From contig NC_081830.1 in NCBI RefSeq assembly GCF_030867095.1, positions 34,517,832 through 34,581,831 of the forward strand: a stretch of 64,000 bases of DNA, read 5' to 3'. The stretch is from Alligator mississippiensis (taxonomy: Eukaryota > Chordata > Crocodylia > Alligatoridae). Below, in pieces: positions 1 through 12,109 of the stretch. The notes under the pieces are model-generated. The model did no database searches. It saw only the letters and a program-made list of their open reading frames with translations, and was not told the origin of the DNA. The stretch's first letter is position 1, and each line of letters begins with the position of its first letter. The position numbers and the translations under genes were made by a program.

Positions 1-74
1 AGACTAAGGAGAGGAAATAATCAATACAGACAATCAACAGCCCCAAGACAGAGACAGTCAGTTGCACAAGCACC

Positions 75-360
75 CATGTCATGAGTTTTGCCTGTCAGCA
101 GCTAGGGGTGCAGTCCCCCCAAAACCCCTGCACCTATCTCCTTGACAGCTGGCAGGCTTTGTCGCCTCAGCAGGGGCCCCCACCCCTGCAGTTTTCACCC
201 CCCTGTGGTGTAACACCTAGACATGACATGAGTTTTGCTTTCAAGAATTTGGGGTGCAGTTGCCCCCAAACCCTTGTGCTGATCTTCCTAAAATTTGGCA
301 GGCTTCATACTCTCAGCAGAGGCTATTATTTTTGCAAGTTTCATCCAAATCAGATTAAAA
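75..360 (+). repeat. Two diverged tandem units, about 145 bp each
   Basis: Both units begin with ATGAGTTTTGC (about 79 and 229), followed by GGGGTGCAGT, CCCCCAAA, a GGCAGGCTT block and a CAGCAG run, in the same order and spacing. The second unit ends in TTTCATCCAAATCAG. The order of blocks supports an old tandem duplication, or a repeat with internal periodicity. I cannot assign a family. Confidence 0.5.
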
Positions 361-2207
361 AAAAAAGTTACAGATATTTCATTGATTCCCCATTATACCC
401 TATGGCTGGATCTCCAAAGCAGCTCCGAAGCTTCGGAAAGCCTAAAGAAGCCAGAGCTTCAATCTGGACATGCAGTTTTGGCATCCAAAGCGTCTGAATC
501 TTCTCTGGAACTGAAGTGCAGTCCAAAGCCTCGCACAGCCCTAGTGACTAGCATCTTGGGGTGTAGGGTTGGGGAATTATGTTGCAGTCCCCAATTGCCC
601 AAGTTCTCTGTAAATGACAGGCTTGTGACACTTGTGCCCAGCTGGGTGTAAGGGGCACCAGAGGGCACGGAGAATTCATACCACCCAAAGAAGGGCATAT
701 GGGTTCCCAGAATTCCCAGGGAAGAGACTGGTGGGTAAGCCAATGGGATTCACCACAGAGATTGCTATTTCCAGTCACTTTAACTGGATATCACTGACTG
801 CTGAGATTGGTAATGATGATGTCAGCGCTGACCTGGAAATGGCTGCTGTTGGTTGCTTCCTCAAGGGTGTCTTGCTGAAGTAGGATGTCTGGAAAAAGAG
901 TTTTGCTGGTAACCCTTACGTAACATGTAGAGGAACAGACAAGTGTGGTAGCCCCAGTTTGGCTACAGACCCTATCACATATCCCCCGGTACTGAAAAAG
1001 GGGTTCATATGTGAGCTGAAAAAATACTTGTCAGAAATTATGATAGCCCATAGCAGAGGGTGGGTAGGCTGAGGGCAGTGCTGAGAGGCATAAAAATGTG
1101 GCACCATATGGAGGACAACCAGAATGGTCTATGTCTTTAAGGTGAGGCCAAACAGGACAAAGTCCTAGGACTGCTCCTCCAGCTGCATGCTGTACATCAT
1201 TGCCTCTGTTGTCTCCTTTACCATTTCCACTTTCTTGTGGATGGTTTATGACTTGTTCCTTGTTTGGAAGATGCTGGGCATCTTCTGGTTGACGCCCCTC
1301 CTGACCAGGTCAGAAGCATTCTCTGTAGTGCTCCATCCATGCCCGCTACTCTTTGGCCTTGGCAGTCCTTCACTCAAGAGGATTAAGCAAGTGTTGCCAG
1401 TGTCTTATTCTTCCTCTCCGTTGTGTGCCTCTTGTGCCAGGCAATCTCATACTCTAGTCTTGGGATGTCTTCACTCCCAAGGCAGTGTATGCACCAACTG
1501 CTGGGTCTGAAAAAAAAACCAGCAATTCATTTTGTAATTAATTCTTCTTGAGGTAAGATGAAGAAGTCCCCAGTGCAAATTGCAAGGCCATCCTGTTGGC
1601 TTTCTCATTCCACTGGTGGACTGTCAGCATGGTAAGTTAAAGATCTCTATTCATCTGGTCTTAGGACTTTTCCCCCAACTCTTCCCTTAAACCATTCACT
1701 TGGATTGTCTCCTCAGACCAGAGCACACAGCACTTAGAAACCCCTATGGGGGGAACTTAAAATTTATTTTGTATCATTCCCAGACTCCTCCATTTTTGCT
1801 CATGTCTCCCTGAGAATGTTGAAACTGCACTGGAAGCGTATATGTTCAGAGTGTATACTTGCCAGAAATATGTCTCATGAAGATCCATGACAGGCATTCC
1901 TGCCAATATACACGCCATCTACTGCAGGACAGGGCCATCCCAGACAACTTTGAATCATGGAAGAGGTGAGCTAGCTCTGAGATAGCCGTAGAGAGAAAAG
2001 ATCCCTGGCTTAACCTGTAAGCCAAGACTTCACATTCTGGCTCACAATCAGTTTCTTTCACAGCCGGACTGAGTCATGATCAAACAAACATCTAGCCTAA
2101 GGTATAGCCAGGAAATCCCTCTGTGCCCTGGAAGTAGCCTCAGCAGTTACAGGCAAGCAGAATGCATAGCTTTAAGCATATGGTATGAGACCACAATAAG
2201 CATGCTG
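361..2207. other. Gene-free stretch
   Basis: Only short open frames with no recognisable domain or codon-like pattern occur here on either strand. I see no transposon ends or RNA gene. It is probably old, decayed intergenic DNA. Confidence 0.5.
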
Positions 2208-3253
2208 TTACCAGATTTGCCCATTACTTTGGGGGGTGCTCATTTATTAGGGATATGTTTCTAGGGTCTTGGTAATTCTGTCAATGTGCTGCTTGTGTTT
2301 CTATACGGAGCTGTATCTCTCCCTTCTGTAAGTCCTCACCCCCAATGGAGCTATCTTGCAGGACTCATTTTCAAGGGGCCGGGTTCCTCCAGTCACCAAA
2401 TCAGTCATACACACAAACACACACACAAATTAATGTGACATGCCTGACCCAGCCGGGTTGATCAGCATGGACAGGCTGACACCCTCATATACCAAGAATC
2501 AGTTCATCAGAGCAACAATAAACCGCAGTCAGACACAAGCACACAGGTAAACAGAATCCCTCTGAATCCAGCTGGGTGTCCAGCTGACACCCTCATGGGT
2601 CAGCATTCAGTTCATGGGGGCACGTCTGAGTCAAACTGGGTCAATCAGCCTGTACAAGCTGATCCCCTTATGTGTTTCAAACTCAGCATGTCCCAATCTT
2701 TGGCCTCTTGATGAGCAGACCCCACAGTATTGTTACCAAATTTGCCCATTATTTTGGGGTGTGCTCATTTATTAGGGATAGTTTCTAGGGTCTTGGTAAT
2801 TCTGTCAATGTGCTGCTTGTGTTACTGTACGGAGCTGTATCTCTCCCTTCTGCAAGCCCTCACCCCCCAGTGGAGCTATCTTGCAGGACTCAGTTTCAAT
2901 GGGACTGGGTTCCTCCAGTCACCAAATCAATCATATACACAAACACACACAAATTAACGTGACACGCCTGACCTGGCCAGGCTGATCAGCATGGACAGGC
3001 TGACACCCTCATATGCCAAGAATCAGTTCATCAGAGCAACAATAAAATGCAGTCAGACACAAGCACACAGGTGAACAGAATCCCTCTGAATCCGGCTGGG
3101 TGTCCAGCTGACACCCTCATGGGCCAGCATTCAGTTCATAAGGGCACATCTGAGTCAAACTGGGTCAATCAGCCTGTACAAGCTGATCCCCTTATGTGTT
3201 TCAAACTCAGCACGTCCCAATCTTTGGCCTCTTGATGAGCAGACCCCACAATA
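2208..3253 (+). repeat. 525-bp tandem duplication, two copies
   Basis: Copy 1 (2208-2732) and copy 2 (2733-about 3253) start with TTACCAGATTTGCCCATTA and TTACCAAATTTGCCCATTA and stay aligned at an offset of 525 to the shared end GATGAGCAGACCCCACA. Differences are scattered substitutions and small length changes in a CA-rich tract (about 2404-2428 and 2936-2954). The copies abut with no spacer, so this is a tandem duplication and not a pair of LTRs around a body. The unit itself has related sub-blocks (GACACCCTCAT occurs twice per unit). No protein is encoded. Confidence 0.85.
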
Positions 3254-5313
3254 TTTTTGGGCTTCACAGGGATCTTTAGCTTAGGTAAAAGAAGTGTTGC
3301 TGCAGAGCACGGGAGGAAAGAGAAGCAGAGAAGGAAAAATATACCCTACTACCAGTTTGACTATAAAAGTTATTTATTGCTAAACATATGAAATATATGA
3401 TGGTACTAATAATAACAGACATGCAAAAGAAAAACAAACACAAACAATTACAATACTACCCTGGTTTCACTAAGTATTTGGGGAAACTTAGCTCAGGCTT
3501 AACTGATACAGTTCAGGTTCAGAAGTTTATGCCTAGAGAGAAAAGAGAGAGAGAACGCTGGGATCTCACCAGTCTGAGGCACTCAGGCTGCAGAGCTGAC
3601 AGGCACAGTCCTTGAAGGGAGATGATCTGTTCTTCCAGTGTCCCAAGAACAACAGGGGATGGTGTCAGCACAGGAGTTTCCTTCCTTTCTTTTTCCTCTC
3701 CCTCTCTTCTTCTTCTTCTTCTTCTTCTTCTTGAAGCACACACACTTTTTACAGATTTTTATACCCTCAGTTCAGCTGCTTCAAAGCATCCTTAATTGTG
3801 TAAATCATTGTCTTTTCTATTGACAAGGGGTTATCTGGTTTGGAACATCTCAAGAAACTGATTGATAATCAGGAAACACCTAAGATTAGGGAGTAACCAA
3901 AGACTTGGGAGCCAGCTTGAGATTCCTATGGATGGCAGATATACTGATGGGATATCTCATGGTTTCTTCAGGAACAATAGATAGCTTGCAGCATCAGGAT
4001 TTTGGATTTTTACTTGTTGTGCACAAGCCTCAGCTTAGCATGACTTTTCCAGATCTTACTATAGATCTGGAAACTCCTGATTTAAAGCAATTATTGGAGC
4101 AGACTTAAAGCAATTATTGGAGTCCTCATAACCTTTTGTGGAGAGGACTCCCACCAGTTATGTCGGGAAAAGTATGACAACATCTGTGATTAGGGTTCCA
4201 ACGGGCTGGACGCTGTGATGAACCCTTAACCATTGTTCAAATGTTGCCCATACCCCCTCTGACTCAGTCTCTTGCCTTAGCATTCCCTAACCCAGCAACC
4301 GAGTTTTTAGTCAATCAAGTTTAAATAGGCCTCCCATAGTGGGACCGGGGAGTTTACGGCCTGAGATGCCTATTAAACTTAGAGGTGTGTGTGTGTCTGG
4401 GGGGGGAAAGTCCTTAGTAAATCCAGATTAGAACTGGTCTGATAAATGCTGAGCTGGGTGTGTGTGAACATGGGTTGATTAACATTTGGAGCACAGATTC
4501 CCCATCATGCAGTGCTCCCCTGCTTCTCTGGTCCCAGAATTCACTGCAGTCTCTGCTTCAGGCTTTCTGTTCTCCATCTCTCATGTAAATGAATGGTCAT
4601 CTGGTTCCATCTCGGATATAAATGAAACCTAGGGCAGTTGGTTCACTCTTGTCACCCGTATCTGGAGGGTCTTAGGTGTGTCTCTCACTGCATCTTAATC
4701 AGTTTCGTTTAGGTAGAGGAGGGGAGGGGGAGGGGGAGTCCTTTGTGAGTCAGACAGACTGCATCCTGTGCCAGGGTTGCCCAAGAACACAGGGCTGAGA
4801 CATAACAATGCAGCCCCTCATTCATTCCTATCTGACTGGCCATTCATACCTGCAGGGGCACTCCTGGGACTTTGATCATTGCTGAACCTGAACTGTATTC
4901 ACTATTCATTGAGACTCTAGCTTGCTGTCTCCTCTGCCCCATTCATAAATGCTATGGACATCAGAAAAGCAGGATTGTGATGTATGTATGAGTGGCGATT
5001 GGGTCCTTTAGGAGCTTAGGAAGAGATTGTGGCTTGGACTGTGTAACTGCAAACAGTTTGACTACCTATCCCCACACTAAGGACTTGGTTGCGCAGACAG
5101 AATAAGTGAAGTCTGAAGTAGGTGAGAACAATAAGCACCAGTCAACTGAAAATGAATCAACAAGGAGCCACTGTCCAACAACAGCACAATCTTCATTATA
5201 GACACAACTTGTACATGCTGTGGACCATCTTAATTGTCTTCTCCAGCTGAAATGACCCTTTCTCACCCAGGTCTAAAGATATCTAGGGAGGCATAAATGG
5301 GGTTAGGGGATGC
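3254..5313. other. Gene-free stretch with minor repeats
   Basis: No supported gene. It holds a CTT microsatellite (about 3706-3733), an exact 18-base direct repeat TTAAAGCAATTATTGGAG at 4082-4099 and 4105-4122, and a GGGGA-rich tract near 4718-4740. Parts around 3280-4400 look like an interspersed repeat (reversed TTTATTGC, CCTATTAAACTTAG), but I cannot name the family. Confidence 0.45.
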
Positions 5314-5321
5314 TTTTAGGA

Positions 5322-5734
5322 CAGGGGTTCTCAACCTTTTTCTTCCTGAGGGCTCCCAGCATGCTCTAAAAACTCCACAGACCACCTGTGCTCTGCAGAG
5401 CCGCTGTTGCTCCCGGCATGGAAGAGGACTGGTCTGGGTCCCAAGCCCTACCCACACAGCCCTGGGTGCAGCAGGCAGGAATCAGCAGCAGGGAGCCCTG
5501 GGGCCCCATTTACCTGAGCAGCAGCAGCATGGAGCCTCGCCCACCTTCCTGCAGCACTGCCCCCAAGATGGAGATTGTGAGGCCAGGTAGGGCAGACCCT
5601 GCCCTTTCCTCAGGATTTACCTCAAACCTGGGGAGCCAAGCTAGCTCCCACCTACACTGGGCTAGGTAGGATGAGCCCCTGAAATCTGCTTGCAGCCCCT
5701 CTGGAGGCTGTGGATCCCCAGTTGAGAACTGGTG
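5322..5734. mobile_element. Non-autonomous hAT element, 413 bp
   Basis: The left end CAGGGGTTCTCAACC and the right end AGTTGAGAACTGGTG are imperfect terminal inverted repeats of the hAT/Charlie type. They are flanked by an 8-bp target duplication, TTTTAGGA (5314-5321) and CTTTAGGA (5735-5742), matching at 7 of 8 bases. Eight-base duplications and CAGNGGTTCTCAA ends are standard for hAT elements. The inside has no transposase frame, so it would have been moved in trans. Confidence 0.8.
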
Positions 5735-5873
5735 CTTTAGGAGATCTTAAGAAGCAGTGTTAGTAGAACCCCAAACAAGAACAGTGATACCACTTACCCC
5801 TCTCCCTGCCCCGCAGCGAATAGTCAGGCACATTCTATAACAGCATGGGGCCCATGTCAGCCACCATCTAGAG

Positions 5874-6115
5874 CAGGGCTGGGTAATTATTTTGGCTGGT
5901 GGACCATTTGTATTTTGGTGAGCTATTGAGGACCACACACATAAAATCTTTCAAAAGATATAATTTTAACAAAATATAAATAAAAAACAAATCATAGACT
6001 CAAAATCTAACATCTTCTATACCGTATTTTATTTCCAAAAATATTTTTGTCTTTATTTATGTTCTTTGGAGTAGATTATGTAGGGGTTATTGCATAACTG
6101 CTCAAAGTAAAGTCT
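5874..6115 (+). mobile_element. hAT-like end fragment
   Basis: CAGGGCTGGGTAATTATTTT followed by GGCTGGTGGACC resembles the left end of a hAT element, and the AT-rich interior with no coding is typical of short copies. I could not find a matching right end, so the right limit is approximate. ATCTAGAG just before it is a possible target-site half. Confidence 0.4.
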
Positions 6116-7000
6116 TACTTTTGTGTATTGTATAGAAGGTGATGGGGGAGTGTGTGTAGGGGGAAAAGGTGTGTGGGGGGAGTTGACATGTGTGTAATAG
6201 GGTGGGTGTACCTGTGTGAGAGGCTTCCTGAGTGCTTGGTCCCAGGAGCTGGCCAGGGGTGGGGATTGATAGAAGAAGCGAGGTCAAGCGTTTGGTGCCA
6301 TGGCCTAGAATGTCACTAAGGGCATTTGGTACATGGATCGATTGGGTTGCTCTGTTTCAGGGGTATGCAGCTCATTTCACCTCTCAGGTTGGATCCAGAC
6401 TATAGGGCTTCTTGCAAGACAGATCTGGACTGCAAGGCTTCTTGTCATCAGATGATCCACCTTCAGCTGCAGGGTGATGGCTTGGATTCATCATTACCAG
6501 GGCCACTGCATCAGCCTGGTTCTAGATTGCAGGGGATGAATGTTGCCACCTCTATCCCCTTTTTGTCCCCTACTGTCAATTTTAGCTACCAACAGTGACT
6601 GAAGACCTTGAATTTGGTGATGGGAAAGGAGTCGGGTGGAGACAATCATCATCACCATTCAACCCTTGGTTTCCAGAGCCACACCAATGTGACAGCTCCA
6701 GCAGCCATGCCAAAAAGCATGTTGGGCCACAATTTAACTCTTCATGGGCTCCAAAGTGGACAGCCCCTGTCCTATGTCATTTTCAATGTCCATCTTGTGG
6801 TGGAAGATGGTAAGGCTCCATTTTCTCCCCACCAAAGAGAAGTCAGAATCCCCAAAAAGGACTGTGCCCTATTGTGCCAGTTCCTGGGCTGTCATGAAGG
6901 CAGGCTGAGGGCAGACCTTCTCCTCCTTGTCCTGGGTGGCATCAGCATGTCCCCTCAGAGCTTGAACCTGGATGGTGGTTTTGGCCATGAAGTGGGGCTA

Positions 7001-7078
7001 GATTCATAGATTCATAGATGTTAGGGTTGGAAGGAACCTCAATAGATCATCGAGTCCGACTATAGATCATCGAGTCTG
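7001..7078 (-). mobile_element. Very short CR1 3' end
   Basis: GATTCATAGATTCATAGATG followed by TTAGGGTTGGAAGG is the CR1 3' tail read on the opposite strand. Only about 78 bases are present, so it is strongly 5'-truncated. TAGATCATCGAGTC occurs twice inside. Units B and C lack it at this point, so it was inserted into unit A after the duplication. Confidence 0.8.
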
Positions 7079-9723
7079 GCTAGGCAGAGTCATTCCCAGC
7101 AAGGATGTGTGAGAGCTCCACTGAGTAGATGCTCATCACCCGGTAGGTGCTGGGGATATGATTGAAATTTTGGGCCATCTTATACTAGAGCTTAAGTATA
7201 TTCATCTTTGAATAGTTGCTGCCAGCGCTGGCCATGTTCCTGAGTGGTTATTTTGGCAGCAATATGCTCAGAGATGACCTGGTTCGGGTGGCTCATTCTG
7301 AGCACCTGATGGTTTGATTCACACCCCAAATTGCAAGCAGGTCCATTACCATCGCCTTATTTCAGTTGTTGGCATGCCTAGACAGTGCCATGGAATCAGA
7401 TGGGGTGGACCGTATCATTGCTGACTGGTTTCTTATACCAGATGGATTCCAAATGGATACGTGAACCTCTGCTCTTGCTGACTTCAACTGTGTCACTGAG
7501 GAGCATGGTACAGATAGGTAGCACACTTTCATGTTTGGAAATAAGGAGATGGGTGAGGTTGTGTCTTACCTGTGACTCTGAGGCAGTAAAGCTGGCCTGA
7601 GTTGCACACAGTGGCCACTTGAAACCAGGTTAGGGGAGTGCTGAATGACCAAGTAGGCCCTTTTCAATGGCTGCTATAGCATAACAGGTGTACAGGGGTA
7701 ATTTGGGAAGTACTGGTACAACAAAATACCTGGTTCCTCCTGGCACAATTTGGTGGGATTTAAAATGGTGCCAGAGGCATTAGTGTCTGCCTGCTTGTAG
7801 TACATAAAGGTATAAAAATCTTTATCTTGTCTTGAATGCAGTACAGAAGTCATATCTGTCCATTGCCCAATGAGTAGCAAATACAGAATTCAATGACTCA
7901 GCTTGCAGAGGTACTCTAGAGAGGCTTCTTGGTTATCCCAAACTTGTGGCATGGTAGTTAGAAAATTGCAGAAAACAAGAAGATGCAGGTTCACACCCTA
8001 GGTGAGAAATCCTTAAAATATGGGTCTTCTGCTTTCTGGGCAAGTGAGTTGCTAATTTATGTGGTAGTCCACTGAGCATTAATTACAATAAATGACACCC
8101 AAGCATTAAAAATAGTGCTAATAACTTCCAGTGAATTAGTGGCCCAAAATTACCTCTGGTGCAATTTCACGCAATTAAGGTTCATCAGGGATAGATCCAT
8201 TCTGTGATGTTTACACCAGATTGATGAGCCATATCCACATCACTAATAACCCTTAAGTCAATGCTATGTGGAAGAAACACTCAGATCTTCAGGGTTGTGT
8301 CAGTCCATCACTATAAGCACCATGGGAGCAGAGTAAATGAGCCTTGTTGTTGAAAACCTTCCCTCTGAAACTGAAAGTTTGGAGTATAAGGGCAGGACAT
8401 CCCATGGGACCGAGCTACCACCTCTTTTTGGTTATTTTTTCTCCTGTGATTTTCTAAATAAATAATTAAAGCTTTGTTTTTATATACAATAACTAGAAAC
8501 ACCATCAGTCAGAGAGACTGTAGAACAGATTTTTTCCAGAGGTAAGAGAGAAAATATCTTCTAGACACTTGTGCCATGCCCTGGCACAAGTGGAATCTAT
8601 ATACTTGTCTTTAGGGGTGTTGGGAAGTATGTTAATTATAATATGTTAAGTCATTAAAATTTATATGTATTTTATTAGTCATTTAAGCAACTCATTCCTC
8701 TTGATCTTTCAAGGGAAATAGGTGCCTAATCTTAAATGATTTTGGTATGTCTTTTTTATTTTCAACTTCTTTGCTTTTACTTCAAAGTGATGGATTAATG
8801 TGCAGCATGCTAAAATAGCTAGCACTAAGAAAACTACAATCTTGTTTTTAAATTCCCGATCAGAGACTCCAAGGCTTAAGGGGTCATAAAGACCAAGAAT
8901 CTCTGGATAAAAAAATGAGTTGGGTCAGATAAAAGGCTGATAATGTAAATTAACTCCTGTTTTGTTTGTATGGCTGTGCTGCTGCCAGTAGAAGTCTACT
9001 GTGTTCACAGAAATGAACTGCTGAATATATATCTTAAGATCCCTAATTATTTTAGATCCATCATCAGTTCGCTTTATCTGAGGAATATCTCAAGCTGACT
9101 AAATGCATCAAAATCAGTGTTAGCCAAGCCACAAGGTTTCACTCAGATTGTACCCAATCCTTTTTCAGGGGGAATCTCCCATTCACTTGGTCTATATAAG
9201 GGATGAGCAAAAGTAGGAATCTTAGGTTTTCCATGTAAATGGTAGGGCAGGGTGACACTGTAGTAGCTCACATTCATTCACAGAAGCATGGGCTTTTGTA
9301 GGCAATGTCCAACTTTATCAGATGCTTGAAGTTTTCTATGAGTACATGTGAGATTCCAATATATAAATTGGTTCCTGCCAGAACATGCTGCTGGAGTGCA
9401 TGAAAGTAAAACTTCATCAGTCATGTAACTGAGAGGAAAGGAAGGGGAGAAAATAAACATGAATTTGTCTTTTCCCCCACAGTCTCATATATATATACAA
9501 TCAATCTGTCTGTCTACCTGGCAAGTAAGACCACTTATGACATTGTGAGTGCTGCATCTGTCAGTCCTCAGGATCATATCTGAGTAGCAATTAATAAAAT
9601 TAAAAATACTAGAAGGAAGTTAAGGATGAATAACTAATATATTTTAAGTGTGTCAAATCTTGTGACTCTTTTTTAAAAAAAAACTTTGGCAGTGTTGGTA
9701 TAGGAGTCTTACTATCTTGAATT

Positions 9724-9783
9724 ACACACACACACAAACACACACACATATATATGTATGCACACACACACACACACACACGT

Positions 9784-9818
<35 letters not shown>
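9724..9818. repeat. CA/TG microsatellite
   Basis: About 95 bases of (CA)n interrupted by short AT and GCACGTG tracts. The matching place in unit B (near 34255) lacks the expansion. Confidence 0.9.
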
Positions 9819-9821
<3 letters not shown>

Positions 9822-9824
9822 ATT

Positions 9825-9910
9825 ATGACATGATGAAAACTGCATAGCATTTGAAACTAACAGTCCAACAAATGAAGCTGGCGCAATAAAAAGATCTTGC
9901 CCAAAAAAAG
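9825..9910 (+). mobile_element. Old Penelope-like tail remnant (unit A copy)
   Basis: This is the counterpart of 34262-34352 in unit B. AACAGTCCAACAAATG and CAATAAAAAGATCTTGCCC align with the clearer unit B tail. On its own it would not be recognisable; the call rests on the paralogue. Confidence 0.35.
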
Positions 9911-10047
9911 CTTGACTCACATAATTCCTGGGTTATCATGACTATAACATCACTCACATCTTGAATACTTCATGTATTGCTGGTTACATCCCAAAAAGGA
10001 TATAGAACAATACATCTCCATCCCAGTACATGGCTGATGCCAGGAGA

Positions 10048-10728
10048 CCGTGTGTGTAGACAAAATGAGAGGCATGTGTGCACGACACTTTAAAGTGGGC
10101 TAAACGCTTTTGCACCACTTTAATGGTGTCAGTGTTTGCATACCTCGGTAGTGTATTGCGCATTAATTTCAGCTGCTGTAGGAAATTCAGCGGTGTAATG
10201 CACCTTAAATGACTTGGGGCACAGCAAACCAAAACTTCTTCAGGGAGTTTTAGTTTGCTTTCCCTACAAATGTGGAGTGAGCACTGGGCTCCATACAGCT
10301 CCATGGCTCTGCAGGAAGCCCTGCAGGCATCCTGGCAGCAGCCTGGAAAAGCAGGCTTCACCCATGAAAAGCAGTGAGCCTGATATTTCTTGCACCTCCC
10401 CAAATCTCCCCTGGAGCCTGCCTGCCTGAGCTGCGCGGGGGCCCGGTGCTTCCCTCCACAGCTGCGGAGCCCTCCAGGACTGCCCGAGCCAGGTGCCTGT
10501 GGCCAGGTGCCACCGAGGGGGTGCTGCTGCTGCAAAGGGAAGCACCAACCCCTCCCACAGCCCAGGGACCAAGGATGGCTCTGCCCACAGGCAGCTTGCC
10601 CTCCCCTCCCCACCAAGGAGGCAGGAAAGGTGTGTGCATGACATGGGGGTTTATTCAGCCCTAAATTGAAGCAGTGTTTTTTAAAATCCACTGCTTCAAT
10701 TTAGGGCCCCTGTTTTGTCTGTACATGC
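10048..10728. mobile_element. Non-autonomous inverted-repeat element in unit A
   Basis: The left end TGTGTGTAGACAAAATG and the right end, read in reverse as CATGTACAGACAAAACA, form imperfect terminal inverted repeats. CCAGGAGA (10040-10047) and CCAGGAAG (10729-10736) are a weak 8-bp target duplication. The middle is GC-rich, and next to the right end is a perfect 19-bp hairpin (arms 10658-10676 and 10689-10707). Unit B has no such element, so it inserted after duplication, inside an older L3/CR1 fragment. Open frames of up to 235 codons across it have no domain and are not treated as genes. Confidence 0.65.
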
Positions 10729-10860
10729 CCAGGAAGGCTATTGAGTCAGGGATAGGTCACTGAAGGGATGCCCTGTTCAATGTGTTGCACCCACTATCAA
10801 AGACAAGCTATTGGGTTAGATGGAACATCGGCCTGACCATACCAAAATGTGTTCATCATA
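10729..10860 (+). mobile_element. Old L3/CR1 3' end (unit A copy)
   Basis: GCTATTGGGTTAGATGGAAC followed by ATCGGCCTGACC resembles the conserved 3' end of L3/CR1-like LINEs (GGGCTAGATGGACC...TCTGACCC). The counterpart in unit B is at 36003-36090. It lies just upstream of the OR10 exon in both units. Confidence 0.55.
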
Positions 10861-10952
10861 TCTGTAGTTCTTTTACAAAACACTCTCCCTTTATTAAGAT
10901 TAATTGAGAACACGTTACAATAGTTATGCGTATCACTTCCTTCACAGGAACC

Positions 10953-11919
10953 ATGGTGACTGAAGATTTCAAACCTGTTGAAGAAATTGGGAAAAGCAAC
11001 CAGTCATGTCTGACGGAGGTAGTTTTGCTGGGATTTTCAGACTTCCAAGAACTCCAAGTGCTGCTCTTTGTCCTAGTGCTGCTCTTCTATGTGTTTGCAT
11101 TCTTTGGGAATCTACTGACAGTTATTGTCACCCTAGTGGAGCCTGCCCTTTACACTCCCATGTATTTCTTCCTTAAAAAATTTATCCTTCCTGGAGGTTT
11201 CCTATACCTCAGTAACAATCCCAAAGATGCTGGTGGACCTGCTCTCAGAGACTCAGACAATCTCCTTTGTGGGTTGTGGTGTTCAAATGTTTTTCTTCCT
11301 GTTATTTGCAGTCACAGAGTGCTCCCTCCTATCTGTCATGGCATATGATAGTTATGTCGCCATATGCAACCCCCTGCAATACACCCTCAGCATGAACCAG
11401 AGAGTCTGCACTGAGTTGTCTGCTGTTGCATGGACCATTGGTACTTTGGTAGCCTTCAGTCAAACTCTTTCAGTATTTACAAAGCCCTTTTGTGGGGCTA
11501 ATACAATTCGCCACTTCTTCTGTGAAATTGTTGCTGTGTTGACACTGGCTTCTACTGACACCCGCACAGATGAAGTTGCTATTACTGTTCTCACTGTTCT
11601 CATAATGGTCCCCTTTTTGCTTATCCTCTTGTCTTATGTCTTCATTATCTCCACTATCCTCAAAATACCTTCAGCGGAGGGCAGAAGTAAGGCCTTCTCC
11701 ACTTGCTCCTCACACCTAATTGTGGTTTCACTGTTCTATGGGTCAGGAACATTTGTTTATATGGAACCCACTTCAGTCCATTCTCAGAGCAAAGAGCGAT
11801 TCTTTTCCCTGGTATATACAGTACTGACTCCAACAGTTAATCCAATTATTTACAGCCTGAGAAACAAGGAGATGAAATCTGCTGTCAAGAAAACAATAGG
11901 CCAGAAAGTGTTCAGTTAA
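10953..11919 (+). pseudogene. Olfactory receptor pseudogene, OR family 10-like
   Basis: This is the paralogue of the intact gene at 36188-37156. It begins at an ATG in CCATGG context after a splice-acceptor-like tract (TTCCTTCACAG, ending 10947). The reading frame is good through PMYFFL, then one extra A in the run at 11175-11180 shifts the frame. The distal frame (11227-11919) then runs through the second half of TM2 to the stop and keeps AFSTCSSH and NPIIYSLRN. The DRY motif at the TM3 end reads DSY, which would be expected to impair G-protein coupling. There is also an in-frame loss of one codon in TM5 relative to the paralogue. An intact product would have been a seven-transmembrane odorant receptor in olfactory neuron cilia. 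The 3' half is nearly identical to the intact copy although this copy is dead. Confidence 0.9.
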
Positions 11920-12109
11920 GAAGTTTCTACATAATGAATGTATTGTTTCAGATTGTAAGCTTGTGTTGTCTTCCCTTTAAGGACTCAGACTGTTTCCCTT
12001 CCACCCATGGGGGAAAAAAAACAAAAGCACAAACAAAAACCTTTCTTAGAGTCAGTCAATGAAAGTAAACTGCCTATGTCTTCTAGCAGTACAAAGAGGA
12101 GAGGAACTG

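Noticed and set aside
2208-3253. Pair of LTRs of an endogenous retrovirus
   Set aside because: The two copies abut with no internal region, and neither shows clear TG...CA ends or a poly(A) signal in the expected place.
5747-5938. Short open frames in gene-free regions (here and throughout 1-6000, 15700-20000, 46200-54000)
   Set aside because: They are 60-140 codons, lack domains or start context, and occur at the density expected by chance.
9984-10691. 235-codon minus-strand open frame
   Set aside because: It runs through a GC-rich non-autonomous element with terminal inverted repeats, has no domain, and overlaps equally long frames on both strands.
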